DNA of 64,000 nt from Neocallimastix lanati (nom. inval.) (taxonomy: Eukaryota; Neocallimastigomycota; Neocallimastigomycetes; Neocallimastigales; Neocallimastigaceae): positions 475,001-539,000 of the forward strand of contig JACVTC010000108.1 in assembly GCA_016946835.1 (NCBI GenBank). Reading direction: 5' to 3'. Position numbers and translations under genes: made by a program. This document shows, piece after piece, positions 39,373-50,814 of this stretch. The notes below the pieces were generated by a model, which saw only the letters and a program-made list of their open reading frames with translations, ran no database searches and was not told the origin of the DNA. Within the stretch, counting starts at the first letter, position 1. The number at the start of each line of letters is the position of its first letter.

Positions 39373-42294
39373 TTTATTATTATTTATTATCAATTAGTTA
39401 TTATTTATATTTAATAAATAAATATTACTTTATATACCCTTCAAGTAATATATATATATATATAAAACAATAAAGTATACATATTTTATATTATAAATAT
39501 TATTCATAAATATATAAATGGAGAAAAGAATTCATTTAATATATATATAAAAATATTTAAATTTTATTTTTACCTAAATAAAATATTAATAGTAATAGAA
39601 TGATATTTCTTTTTATTCTTATTATTCTTATTTTAATTATATCAATTATTTATCTATCTATTTCATTACTTATTTAATTATTTATTATTTAATTATTTAA
39701 TATAATTATTTAATATTTAATTATTTAATATTTATTTAGTATTATAATATAATATTGTTTATTATTTAATTATATAATTATTTATTATAATTATTTATTA
39801 TTATTAATTGTTTGTTATTATTTATTAATTAATTTATTACTATTGTAGTTTAATATTTTGGTATTAAAATTTATGGTATTATTAAACATAAAACGTATCA
39901 TCTCATTTTTACAAAATATATTTTATAGTATGTAGGTTATTATTCTATATATTTTTAAATTATAATACTTTTATTATCAAGAAGATATTATGCTTTTTAT
40001 ATGAATATTATATGTATTATTTTTTTTATTTTTTTATAATTTCAATTTATGAAAGTTTTATCAATTATTTTCTTTTTTTTTTATTTATATTTAATAAGAA
40101 GACTTTATAATAAAATTTTTATTTTAATTTCTTTACATACTATTATATAATAATAATAATTAATTAATTTTTATAATTATTTTCTTCTATATCATTTCAT
40201 TTCATTCTCTATTATTATTATTATTGTAATGATAACTTAAGCAAAAAAAAAAAAAAACTTTTGATACTTAAAGGTCCCATAAAGTATTATTTTTTTATTT
40301 TATTTTTAAAAAATTTATTTAAATATTATTAATTTAAAAAATTATTCCGCCTTTATTATTATATTAATCTTATTGAGTATTATTAAATAAATAAATAAAT
40401 AATAAGTAAATAAATAAATAGAATTAGAATAGATTTATTTTTTAAAAAAACAAGGAATTTTATCCAATGATCTGTCTCTGTTTAAATTAAAATTTAAGGT
40501 TTTCTTGGTATTTCTTATTTAATTTCAATTTTTTTTCAGTTTATTTCAATATACTTTAATATATTATTAATAAAAATTAAAATAATTTTTCACACTAATA
40601 AAATATAAAAAATAAAGAAAATTTTAGTATATTATTTATTAACCAATGATTTTATAACATATACTCATATATATATAATATTTACTTATTGATACAAATA
40701 TTCTCTAATATTATCACAATTTTAATAAATTTAATTATTCCAAGTCATGTAATTATATATTATGAATAAATTTATTATATATATTCAATTTTTGAAAATA
40801 TATTATATATTATAATTTATTATATATTGCTTTATATTGTATATAAATCATTTTTATGGTGTATTATATATAAAAAGAAATTAATTATAATTTTAATTTT
40901 TAAATATTCAATATCAAATATAATTTCCTTAACAATATTTTATATTATATTTAATTATACTATTTACACATAATATATTAAATAATATTATTGTATTATA
41001 AATAATATATATTCATATTTTTTTTTTTATAAAAAAATGTTTTTTTTTTCTATTATTTATTATTTATTATTTATTATTTATTATTAATCATTCATTAATC
41101 ATTATTTATTATTTATTATTTATTACTTATTATTTATTATTTTATTATTTATTATTTATTATTTTATTTATTATTTATTATTTATTATTTATTATTTATT
41201 ATTTATTATTTATTATTTATTATTCAATTTTTATGTTTCAATTATTCATATTATAAATATATATTTATATATTAAAATAAATAATTATTTAATCATTTGG
41301 AAATTTTAATTTTTTAACTTTTTATATTTTTTTTTTTAAAAAAAAATAAAAAAATAATTTTTTTTATAAAGATTTAATAGTTTGTCAGTTAAACTGTTTT
41401 TTTTTTTTATTCTGTTTAAAAAAAAATAGTAAATTACATTAATAATATTAATAGTTATCATGTTTTTATAAATATTATAGTATTTATTTTATTTTATAAA
41501 TATTTTAATATTATCTAATTTTTTTTTTTTTTTGTTTTATTATTTTTTTTTAAAGAAAAAATTATTAAAATAATAAAACTTTTAAAGAAACAATTTATTA
41601 AAAAATTATTGAATTTTATTATTATACTATAATAAATGGAGACTAATATTATTATATCAAAGTATAAACTCATAATTAATATAAATGAAATAAAAATAAA
41701 ATTTAATAATAAATTTTATTAAAAGCCAACGCATTTTTTAGAATTTTATTTAAAAGTAATTTTAATTTGGATTAAAAAATCTAAATTAATCTTTAAATAA
41801 AATCATAAATTAATCTTTTTTTTTTTTTTTTTTTTTTTTATTTCTGTATAAATAATAAATAAAAAGCTTAGTAATATATAATATATACCATAATTTTTGA
41901 TATTTTAATATTAAATGATACAATAAATATATATACTTAATTAATTATATAAAGTAATATACATTATTATATTTAATTATATACCAGATTTTTCCATATT
42001 TTATATATATATATATTTATGAAAATCTAAAATTAATATTTAATTTAAATATAAATGCTAATAAAAAGAAAAAAAATAAAAACAATCATTCTTCAAGAAT
42101 TATTATTTAATAAGATATATAAATTTAGAAATTAATAAAAATAAAAGACTTTTTAATTTATTCTAATTCATTTTTTATTTTTTTAAAAATTTTGAAAAAA
42201 AATAATAAATGATAAAAAATTAATAATAAATAATAAATAATAAATAATAAATAATAATATTAATAATAATAAAATACAAATATAATAAATAACA
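39373..42294. other. AT-rich spacer, including a TTATTTA array
   Basis: No coding region. It contains a heptamer-type array at about 41055-41223 and numerous poly-T runs. The final few hundred bases are the probable promoter/5' UTR of the 42.3 kb gene. Confidence 0.7.
41055..41223. repeat. TTATTTA heptamer array
   Basis: About 20 copies of TATTTAT/TTATTTA with a few TTATTAATCATT interruptions. It is the reverse complement of the heptamer array at 56.2 kb. Confidence 0.9.
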
Positions 42295-43647
42295 ATGAAA
42301 TTCGAAAATATAATAAAATGTTCAATAATAATAGGGTTAATTAATGCAATATCTGCGTTGACTTTAAGAAAAAGAGAACATATGGATGATTACGATGGCA
42401 TGTATACAAGAGAATGTCGTATGGTAACAACATTGAATTTAGAAATTATAAATGAGTGTTTGCAGTATTTATCAGAGCCTTCAATATCAGAAGAAGAATT
42501 AGATTCTTTATGTGAAAGTTTCAAAGATTATTATGCCAAGGATAATGAAACTGGAACAGATACAGAAGCAGAAACAGATGTTGAAATTGACGATATAGGA
42601 GATGAAATATTCAATTTAAATTTAGACGACCTGGGTATTGATAATAAAGAAAATAGGAAAATCGTACAAATATCAAATATAACAGAAAAAGAAGGAGAAG
42701 AAAAGGAAAAGACAATTCATATTTTGAATAAAATAATTGTTAAAGAAAATGCAAAAAGTTTAAATAAAACCAAACTAAATAAAAGAGGAAATAATTTCTG
42801 TAAAGTTTTTGTTAAGAAATGGAACTTTGAATGTAGAAATATTAGTAGAATAGCTCCAACCATTAATGCTGCCTTAGAAAATTATTATTTTCGAAGACAA
42901 AGTTTTTGCCTAAAAAATAGTGAAAATCGTTATTGTACGATCCTTGTAAATGAAATGAAACGTAAAGCATTTAATAATACGGGTGAAATAGTTCAACCGT
43001 TGAATGAAGATCAAAGTGCAAGTACTTGTGAATGTTTTAAACGTAAAATGGATTATTTAAAGGAAGAATATTATAGTAGTAAAGATCCTGAGGTGGTAAA
43101 AATAAAGAAAAATTATAGTAAAAATAGAAAGTTGAATGAAGAAGCTGTCAATTCTAATCAAAAAAGAGATCAGCAATCTCATTTCAATGAAGAAAAAAAG
43201 GAAGACAGAAAAGAAAAACATTTATTTAAAAATAATAAATTTTGGAATAAAATAGGGAACTTTATGTTTTCCTATTTTCCAAGAATTGGAGTATATGAGC
43301 GTCCACGTTATGCTTTTCCTTTCTTTAATGAATTAAACATGAATATGAAAGTAAGTCAAGAACAACAATATAATCAGGATTTTCTTAATGAAATTAATAA
43401 ATTAATAAATCCTTCATTAAGGTTTAATAAACGTATGGTAAATGAAATGAATATTAAAGAATTAAAAAAGCAAATTATAAATTATCAAAAAGAAATGGAT
43501 GAATTAATTGATACCTCAACATGTAACGCCACCTTTACCTATGTTTCTTCAAGAAGATCTGATTCGGGTAGTCCAGCCCTACTATCTTCTAAAGTATTTC
43601 TAATGATTATACTATCGGGAATACTCATTCAATATTTATTTCTATAA
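42295..43647 (+). CDS. Secreted, probably GPI-anchored cysteine-containing protein of unknown function
   Basis: Single-exon frame of 450 residues with context AACAATGAAA. The N-terminus is a signal peptide (KCSIIIGLINAISA), followed by a dibasic RKR that could be a processing site. Cysteines recur in the first half (ECRMV, NECLQYL, LCESF, FCKVF, FECRN, FCLKN, YCTIL, CECF), suggesting disulfide-linked helical repeats. An acidic Thr/Glu stretch lies near residues 80-105, and the middle is Lys/Glu-rich. The C-terminus has Ser/Gly-rich residues (SRRSDSGSPALLSS) and then a hydrophobic end (FLMIILSGILIQYLFL), the layout of a GPI-attachment signal. There is no recognisable catalytic domain. The architecture suggests a wall or membrane-surface protein; this is inference from topology only. 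Confidence 0.83.
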   Translation: MKFENIIKCSIIIGLINAISALTLRKREHMDDYDGMYTRECRMVTTLNLEIINECLQYLSEPSISEEELDSLCESFKDYYAKDNETGTDTEAETDVEIDDIGDEIFNLNLDDLGIDNKENRKIVQISNITEKEGEEKEKTIHILNKIIVKENAKSLNKTKLNKRGNNFCKVFVKKWNFECRNISRIAPTINAALENYYFRRQSFCLKNSENRYCTILVNEMKRKAFNNTGEIVQPLNEDQSASTCECFKRKMDYLKEEYYSSKDPEVVKIKKNYSKNRKLNEEAVNSNQKRDQQSHFNEEKKEDRKEKHLFKNNKFWNKIGNFMFSYFPRIGVYERPRYAFPFFNELNMNMKVSQEQQYNQDFLNEINKLINPSLRFNKRMVNEMNIKELKKQIINYQKEMDELIDTSTCNATFTYVSSRRSDSGSPALLSSKVFLMIILSGILIQYLFL

Positions 43648-43992
43648 AAAAATAATAATGATGATCGTCATAATAATTATAATATTAAATTGTAGTAAAT
43701 AATAATAATAATATATATATTATACTTTTTTTTTTATTTTTTTTTCTTCTAATCGTATAATATATATACCTATAAACTAATATCAATAGTAATAATAAAT
43801 ACTAATTTATATATATTTTTTAAAAAAAAAAAAAAAAAAAAAAATTAACAATACCAAGTATATATATATATAATTTATTTTTATAAATAATGTATTTATA
43901 AAAATTAATAACAACAAGAATATATATAATTAATATTTATAACAACCTTTTTTATTTTTATTTTTATTTTTTATTTACTTTTATTAATATTT

Positions 43993-44028
<36 letters not shown>

Positions 44029-44700
44029 AATTCGTGTTAGAAAAGAGTAGAAGTTAATCCATGAAAAATTAAATTTTTTAATTTTTTTTTTTTTTTTTTT
44101 TTTTATAATTTCTATTTTGCTAAAAATAAAATAAAATAAAATAAAAAGTAAAAAACAATAAAAATAAAACAAAAAAAAAAAAAAAAATAAAAATCTAATT
44201 TCATAATTTCATATTTTCATTATATTATAAAATTTTCGTTCTTTTTTTTTTTTTATTTTTTTTATTTTTTTATTTTTTATTTTATTCAATCCTTACATTT
44301 ATTATATTCAATATTCTTCTATTTATTTTATTTTTTTATTTTTATTTTTATTTTCTTTTTATTTTTATTTAATTATATTTTATTATTTTTTCTAAATCAT
44401 ATTTTATTTTTTTAAGTTTAAAAAAAAGAAAAAAATTAAAAAAAAAATAAAAATAAAAATAAAAATAAAAAAAAAATTATATAAAAATAATTTACTATAA
44501 TAAATAATAATAATAATATATATATAAATATATAAAAGAATATTTAAAAATAATTTAACAATATATATATATATAAAACTAATAAAGTTAAGGACCGAAT
44601 AAACAAACAAAACAAAACAAAACAAAAAATGAAATAAAATATAATTATAAAATAAAAATAAAAATTTTTTACCCCGTAAATAAAAGATATGTATATATAT

Positions 44701-44739
<39 letters not shown>

Positions 44740-45132
44740 TTTATTATTTTATTTGTGCTTGTGGAGAAGTTTTAAAATATATATTTATATATATAAATTA
44801 TTATTAATATTATTATTATTTTTTTTAAATTATACTTTTTCATCATCCTTTTTATAATAATTATACATATAATACATATATAAAATATGGATAAAATATA
44901 AATAAATAAATAAATAAATACATAAAAACTTAATTACTCCACATTTCCATTCTTTCTAGGAACAAAAATGGTTAGAGTTACCAGAGACCATTCAATTTTC
45001 TTATACCTTAATTTATTATTTATTATTTTTTATTTTTTATTTTTTTAATTTTTATTTTTATTTTTTTAAATTTTTAATTAATATTTTTTTTTATTTTTAA
45101 ATATAACAAAATGAATCTATTTATATTTACTT
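43648..45132. other. AT-rich spacer
   Basis: Poly-A/T runs (a 35-base T run at about 44706-44737) and AT microsatellites. A short mixed patch at 44936-45010 carries an ATG with about 14 plausible codons (MVRVTRDHSIFLYL) after TTTCTAG, but nothing downstream supports a gene. Confidence 0.6.
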
Positions 45133-45226
45133 ATGTACATTTATCATAAAATATTAAAAATACACATGATATCCATATTGATATGCGGGACTTTTATGTG
45201 CTACTAATTTTTAATAGTATCGTTAT
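45133..45226. repeat. Small foldback repeat, copy 1
   Basis: A unit of about 95 bases: TGTACATTTATCAT, then ATTAAAAATACACATGATATCC, and on the other side GGGACTTTTATGTGCTACTAATTTTTAATAGTATCGTTAT. The two halves are imperfect inverted copies (TATTAAAAAT..CACAT versus ATGTG..ATTTTTAATA). A second full copy is at 45945-46050, and left halves lie at about 51307-51362 and 51612-51672. Confidence 0.7.
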
Positions 45227-45654
45227 AAAATGAAAATAAGAATAATAAAGTTAAATATATAAGAATATAATTATATAATAAATATATAATAAATAATATC
45301 AACTATATATATTTAATTATAATTAAAATAACTAAAACTATTCATTATATTATATATTATAATATATAGAAGTATTATGTATTTTTAATATAAACTTTAA
45401 AAATAAATATGAATAGTTAAATTATATATATAATAATATTCTTATTATATATATTTAGAAGAAATTAACTATTTAATTTAATATATTTAATATATTTCAT
45501 ATTATAATGAATAATATATATAAATATTGAATAATATATGAATAAGAAATTATTTCAAATATTATTATTGACAAAAGAGATATAAATTTAATATTTAATA
45601 ATTATTATTAAATATACAAATATGTTGCTACACATATTTGTTTTATATCAATAT
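45227..45654. other. AT-rich spacer
   Basis: AT-rich sequence between repeat copies. A palindromic patch CAAATATGTTGC..CATATTTG lies near 45617-45645. Nothing else is seen. Confidence 0.6.
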
Positions 45655-45944
45655 TGATATTTCTCTTTAAAAAAAACATGTTATATCATTCCGAAAAAAC
45701 AAAAACAAAAACAAAAACAAAAACAAAAACAAAAATAAAAAAAAAAAAATAAAAAAATAAAAATAAAAAATTACTACAAAATTTCCTTTCTATTTATATA
45801 TCTTGTTCAGTTTTAAATAATTTTTTTTTTTAAAATGATTTCTTTTTCATTTAAATTTTTCCATCTATTTTGATGCTTATTTTATTGTATAAAAATAATA
45901 TATAAATAAATAAAAAATTATGTTTCTTTTCAATGTATTATGTA
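45655..45944 (+). repeat. Dispersed repeat R, copy 1 (uninterrupted)
   Basis: Contains in order: GATATTTCTCTTTAAAAAAA, TCATTCCGAAAAAAC, an AAAAAC run, ATTACTACAAAATTTCC, ATCTTGTTCAGTTTT, AAAATGATTTCTTTTTCATT, and TATATAAATAAATAAAAAA followed by TTATGTTTCTTTTCAAT. The same order occurs at 50815-51024 plus 51280 on, so this copy serves as the empty site for the MITE inserted in the other. Confidence 0.85.
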
Positions 45945-46050
45945 TGTACATTTATCATAAATTATTAAAAATACACATGATATCCACATTGATATTGCTC
46001 TTGATATGGGGGACTTTTATGTGCTACTAATTTTTAATAGTATCGTTATA
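45945..46050. repeat. Small foldback repeat, copy 2
   Basis: Same inverted-half structure as 45133-45226, with a slightly longer centre (TTGCTCTTGATATGGGG). It ends TAGTATCGTTATA. Confidence 0.75.
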
Positions 46051-46104
46051 TTTAATTAACCTTTATTAATATATTTTAATTTAAAAACCCAATTAACCAA
46101 GGGT

Positions 46105-46620
46105 CTTCTCTAAACTACAATCAAGAAGAGGTAGCTTGCAATGTCGGTTGTCGATTAATAATAATATAATCATAAGGTTTGTATCCAAATGGAATCAGTT
46201 GGTCAGTGAATTCCTTAGGAATTAAAACCGTATCCAGTGGAGTATCAACATTTGGTACGATGACACTTCCGAAGACAAAAGTTTTGTCGTTTTGCCATAC
46301 ACATACCTCTAAAGATTCCTGTTTTTTTTGATAACATTTGTTTAATATAGATTTTTTCTGAATCTTCTGCCGTATCGGTTATACCATGAATTCCTAGAAT
46401 TTTTTGGAAATAAATTAAAAGCTCTTAAGACATAAGCCGATTGCATAATGTAAAAATTTTCATTTCGATACTGATAATTCAAAACTAACAATCTAATGTA
46501 GAGAGTGCAGTAGTATTATCCACTAATTCATGAATTTCGGATATTAAGACAGAATTATTTTCCAAATCTTTATTGTATATATAATTCAAACTTAAGATGC
46601 ATTTTTTATATCCATTAAAT
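46105..46620 (-). pseudogene. Fragment of a DNA-directed RNA polymerase largest-subunit-like gene
   Basis: On the minus strand, three frames joined by shifts resemble the Rpb1/beta-prime clamp-core region. An upstream helical segment (LVDNTTALSTLD, then YRNENFYIMQSAYVLRAF) leads to KKTGIFRGMCMAKR (46288-46330). This matches the family signature K.G..RG...GKR. The next frame gives GSVIVPNVDTPLDTVLIPKEF, matching the R.VI.PDP.L.ldevG.P block, and then NRQPTL (46139-46156), one of the most conserved strings in these enzymes. It stops six codons later, before the catalytic NADFDGD motif. The spacing between the last two blocks is much shorter than in cellular Rpb1. It is broken by at least two frameshifts and cut off at both ends. 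The source could be a viral, plasmid-borne or divergent cellular polymerase. Confidence 0.65.
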
Positions 46621-47945
46621 CAATAATTTTAATTTACTTTGCTTCAGACAAGATATTAAAAGAAAATCATTTTATCATTTTACTTTAAATAGATCAAGAT
46701 TTGTAAATAATACCATTTGAAATAATAAAGTTTTAAAATTATATAGAAGCACTTTGGTATAAAAAATAAATATTTGGTTATACATAACAGTTTTTGATAA
46801 AATTTTTATATATTAAATTTAATTAATATAAAATAAATCTATTTAATAAAAATAATAAATTTAAAATTAATAAAATAATTATTTAATTCATATTACACTT
46901 AGAATAATTTTCTAATAATATTAAATGTTTGTTTTTACTATATTTGATAAAATTTACATGTATAATAAATTCAAAATAAACAAATCAAAACCAAATATAT
47001 AAGGATAATTTTAAATTAAAATTAATAATAGGTAAGTAAAGATATAGTTTTAAATATAAATTTTATTAATCCATATCATAATTTAAATACTTTATTTGAT
47101 ATAGATATACTAACTTATATAAAATAATAATTAAGAAAGTTAAATATATATGTATATTCAACAGATAGAAGAATTTAAAATAACCTTTGGCTTATTGTAA
47201 TATTCCATATAATATTGATTATTGATAATTATATTATATTTGATATATCAATCAAATATTTTTATGATGATGTTTTAATTTATTTATTTTAAAAAAATCT
47301 ATGTTTCATTAGATGCTGTTAAAACATTTATATAATTTTATCAATGAATCGTATTTATCTATTTGTATATAAGATGGAATGGATGAAATTCAAGGTTTTT
47401 ATCATATATTTATATTGTGATTATTGATATTATGATTATGCATAATAATCATATATTCTTGTTGTATTTAAAATGAGAAACACTTTGAGCATTATTATTC
47501 GGTAGTTGAATAGACTTTTAAAAAAATATAATATTATATAATATATATTTTATATTTAATACTCAGATGATACTATATTTCTTTATTCTAAACTTTATTT
47601 TTTCTTTTATTTTACTATAATTATTATTATCTACTTTTTTTTTATTTCTAATAATTTCTATTTTATTTTATTATTATTATTATTATTTTTTTTTTAATTT
47701 TAATTGTTTCTTTTTATTTTTGTAATTATTTAAACTAATGTAAAATTTATAATAGATAGCATATTATTATATAATTTTAATTATTTTTATTTTCATTTAT
47801 ATATTTATTTATATATTTTTAGTTTTTTTTTAAGTTTTTTAGCTATTTTATTATTTAGCTATGATTTTTACTTATTTATTTATTACTTTATTTATTTATT
47901 ATTTATTATATTGTTTGTTTAATTCATTAATTGCAAAGATTTTAC
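46621..47945. other. AT-rich spacer
   Basis: No recognisable coding sequence on either strand beyond the polymerase-like relic. Poly-T and TTTA runs from about 47580 on. Confidence 0.65.
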
Positions 47946-48934
47946 TTAGTTATCAATTGGTTCAAGAGGTTCATCGATCCAGAGATTAAAGTAAAATATT
48001 TGACTAGTGTCAAATTCATTACATTTAGTTAAACCTAAAGTGTGAGTATCAACCAAACCAACACACTTGTCCGTATAAATTGGTGATTTGATGAAATTAC
48101 CATCACGATAGAAAATAGTACCATTATCGCTGCATTCACCCAAAACTAACTACTCCTATAAAATTAGCAGCACCTTTTATATTCATAAAATCAACAGTAA
48201 GAACAGTTGAATTATTTGGTTCATAAAAAGAATTAGTTAAACTAGAATATGGTGAATATTCAGTATTTTGACTTACAATTGGGATTTCGTGGTTTAGGAA
48301 TTCTTCAACAAGTTTCCATTTTCCCGTTCCTAAATTGTAATTATCTTGTACAAGTGCTCCTGCTTCATCAAATACATGAGGACAGCATTTCTTTAAATAA
48401 CTTTGATCTTCCACTGGATACATAGCACAACTACCCATTATCGGAAAGATTTTCTATCCATTTGGTATCTTTATCATCTCTTGCAATTGTACACCAACTA
48501 TAATCAGTTAAGGCCATTTCAACATTAGTCTTGCTTTTAGGATCTTGATAAATAACTCGATCATAATAGCGAACTCGGTTAAACTCAATCCTTTGATTGT
48601 AAGATGCATCACCACTTCTGTCGCTTGTAAAATAACATTGATCACTTTTAATATTAACATAACCTTTAATGTTACAGTCATCAGGACTATCTCTATTGTT
48701 TGGAACAAAATTCATATTAGTATGCTCATTTCTATTAGAGCAATCATATAACTTATCGTGAAAAAAGGTTTCCTCACATTTCTTACAAATATATACTACG
48801 TTACAATTATCTTCTTCAATACATAAATAAGCTTCAGTTGTTGTATTGTCTAAGTCAATGTATTGGCCACAATTTTTTGCACCCAGTACATTTTCGACTA
48901 GTATAATCGCAATAATAGCAGAAAAAAATAACAT
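47946..48934 (-). pseudogene. Cysteine-rich secreted protein gene with two frameshifts
   Basis: Three minus-strand frames in series (48934-48431, 48438-48136, 48143-47946) form one protein of about 327 residues if each break is bridged. Both breaks sit at GGG runs with one surplus G: DNG/GSC near 48434 and SFG/GEC near 48141. The product has a signal peptide (LFFSAIIAIILVENVLGA) and about 16 cysteines (CGQYIDL, YLCIEEDNCNVVYICKKC, DDCN, QCYFT, SWCTI, SCAMY, KKCCPH, GECS, DKCVG, TKCNE). It looks like an extracellular, disulfide-rich protein. The function is unknown. Very open context and identical break types leave open that these are sequencing errors rather than true lesions. The neighbour at 49.3-49.9 kb is a second, different cysteine-rich gene in the same direction. 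Confidence 0.75.
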
Positions 48935-49334
48935 TTTAAGTATCTATATCTATGATTCACAATTTATAAACAATCTTTGTAGTTATCTTAAATGACTTTT
49001 TTTTTTGCTATAAATAAACCAAATCATTTTATTCGATATAAATTAAATAGTATTATACTAACATTACAATATAATAATATTAAACACTGAATATAAATGT
49101 GCAATATAATATATATTAAATATTAGTTAACTGTATAAATCAATACTCCTTATAGTTTAATCGTTAGTGAAGTTTTAAAATTTAGATGATACATTTTGAT
49201 ACCAAATTCTATCATTTTGGTTTACCGAATATACTTAAGGTTTAATTAATACCTGTATATTGTTTGTTGGATTCAGTATTACTAATTTTAGGATTTTTGA
49301 TTATAATTGTAATCATTGTATGGTGTATTGCTTG
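48935..49334. other. Spacer between the two cysteine-rich genes
   Basis: About 400 bases, AT-rich, with no gene. It presumably holds the promoter of the 47.9-48.9 kb gene and the 3' end of the next one. Confidence 0.65.
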
Positions 49335-49944
49335 TTATAACTCTAATACTAGAGTACCAAGAAATTTAAGAGCATTTTCAATGTCAGATTCTCCCTCAGG
49401 TTGTTCAGGGTAGTGGCATACACCATCACAATCTCCTTCTGCACATTCATCTCTGGTGGTACAAGGATCCCCCATAAACCTACCACAATGTCCATCTACG
49501 CAAAGTTTGATATCTCCGTTTTCGTTAAATACACATATATTATTCACGCATTTATTTGTAAAGCATTGAGAATCTTTAGTGCATCTAATGGAAGTTTTAT
49601 CAGCTTTTTCAGGATTAATAAAATTTTACATATGGATACGTTATATATCTATTGACTTTATTTTTTTGATGCTCAGAATTGTTGTTTGGTAGTGAGGTGT
49701 TAGTGTTTATTGGAATTTCGATAAATGGTGACTTAATTTTTTTATCGGCTTTAAAACAGTATGAGCCTTTACATAAGCTCGCCAGACAAAATTCGCATTC
49801 TTCAATGGAATTAGTAGTTGTATTTACATGATAGGCATATTCGTAAGGAAGATCATCTGATTCGACGTCATATACCTTAGAGTAACCACACTGAAAATAT
49901 AATGCAAAAAATGTATATATTACTAAAATAAAGCAAAGTGACAT
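49335..49944 (-). pseudogene. Cysteine-rich secreted protein gene with one frameshift
   Basis: The first frame (49944-49615) encodes a signal peptide (LCFILVIYTFFALYFQCGYS), then ECEFCLASLCKGSYCF and a Ser/Asn linker. At a TTTT run near 49615-49620 one surplus base shifts the frame. The second frame continues NPEKADKTSIRCTKDSQCFTNKC..NICVF, CVDGHCGRFMGDPCTTRDECAEGDCDGVCHYPEQ, and ends 49335. About 203 residues would result if bridged. The C..D.EC....C.....C spacing repeats twice and resembles small disulfide modules common in gut-fungal secreted proteins; that comparison is from memory. Function unknown. As with its neighbour, the single-base homopolymer error could be a sequencing artefact. 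Confidence 0.75.
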
Positions 49945-50329
49945 TGCAGTTACTTATAAAATTTCATATATTTAAATCGTAATATTGTTATTATGTATTT
50001 ATTTAATGTTGTTCAAATATTTTAATATAATTTTATTGTATTTTTATTGATATATTTATTATTAATATAATACTACAAATCATTTTATTTATACTATAGT
50101 ATTATATAATTATATTTTAAATTTAATATCTATATTTATTTAATTTTTAATTTTTTGTAGATTATTATATTATACAAGTTTATCAGTGCAAATATTTATA
50201 GATACTGTATATTTAAATTATTAAATAATAAAATATAATTAATAATTAAAGTTTAATATTATTAAAACAGAAATAAATATAAGCTAAACGAAATAAACCA
50301 ATTATGTATATAATTATTACAGGTTACTG
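49945..50329. other. AT-rich spacer upstream of the cysteine-rich gene
   Basis: AT-rich, with no gene and no clear motif. Likely promoter of the gene starting at 49944 on the minus strand. Confidence 0.6.
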
Positions 50330-50740
50330 TAGAGGGCGGGGTTCGAATCCTCGGCATGGCACCAAATAATCGGATGAGGTTTCTATCCTGGGATATCATG
50401 AGACCACACGTGATGTCCATAAGGCTTTCCTCTAATGATTATTTCACCCAACCCTGATACTACGCTTTGAATTGAAGCATAGACCTTGATGATTGTAAAA
50501 TTTCCAATCGCCAATGATTACGCCCACTAGGGAGGAGTTAATGGTTCCGTTCTGATGCTCGTGGTCATTAGAGATATATGTAGGAACGTTAGGAATGCAT
50601 CTCCGGGCAGTGTGTAACGACGATTGAGAGCGGCGAAGCTGATACAGTATGCCAATAACTCATCACCTTACAGTTAATTAATAACTATATGGCCATATGG
50701 GAGATGGGTACCCATATGTGCAAGTCTATGTTTTTTTTTG
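50330..50740 (+). mobile_element. tRNA-related SINE-like element (3' tRNA half plus body)
   Basis: A long balanced-composition island. At its left, CGGGG-TTCGAAT-CCTCG (50337-50353) forms a perfect T-arm (one G-T pair), followed by GCATGGC, A and CCA, then AATAAT. This is the 3' half of a tRNA including the CCA end. About 370 bases of unrelated, non-coding sequence follow, ending in a T-run at 50731-50739 that could act as a Pol III terminator. No D-arm or anticodon arm lies upstream. The same T-arm-ACC.AATAAT order is seen at 7.18 kb. A 5'-truncated SINE, or a fusion to mature tRNA sequence, fits best. Confidence 0.55.
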
Positions 50741-50814
50741 TTTATGTATATAATTATTTCCCATTATATATATTATATTTATTTGTTTTTATATTGATAT
50801 TTATTTTATTCTTG

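Noticed and set aside
44960-45010. Start of a gene (ATG with about 14 plausible codons after TTTCTAG)
   Set aside because: No continuation, splice donor or homology could be supported; the sequence becomes poly-T.
48508-48751. Open frames on both strands inside the cysteine-rich gene
   Set aside because: Shadows of the signal-peptide-bearing minus-strand frame, with no cysteine pattern or start context of their own.
50330-50364. Complete tRNA gene
   Set aside because: Only the T-arm and acceptor 3' strand are present, CCA is encoded, and no D-arm or anticodon arm lies upstream.
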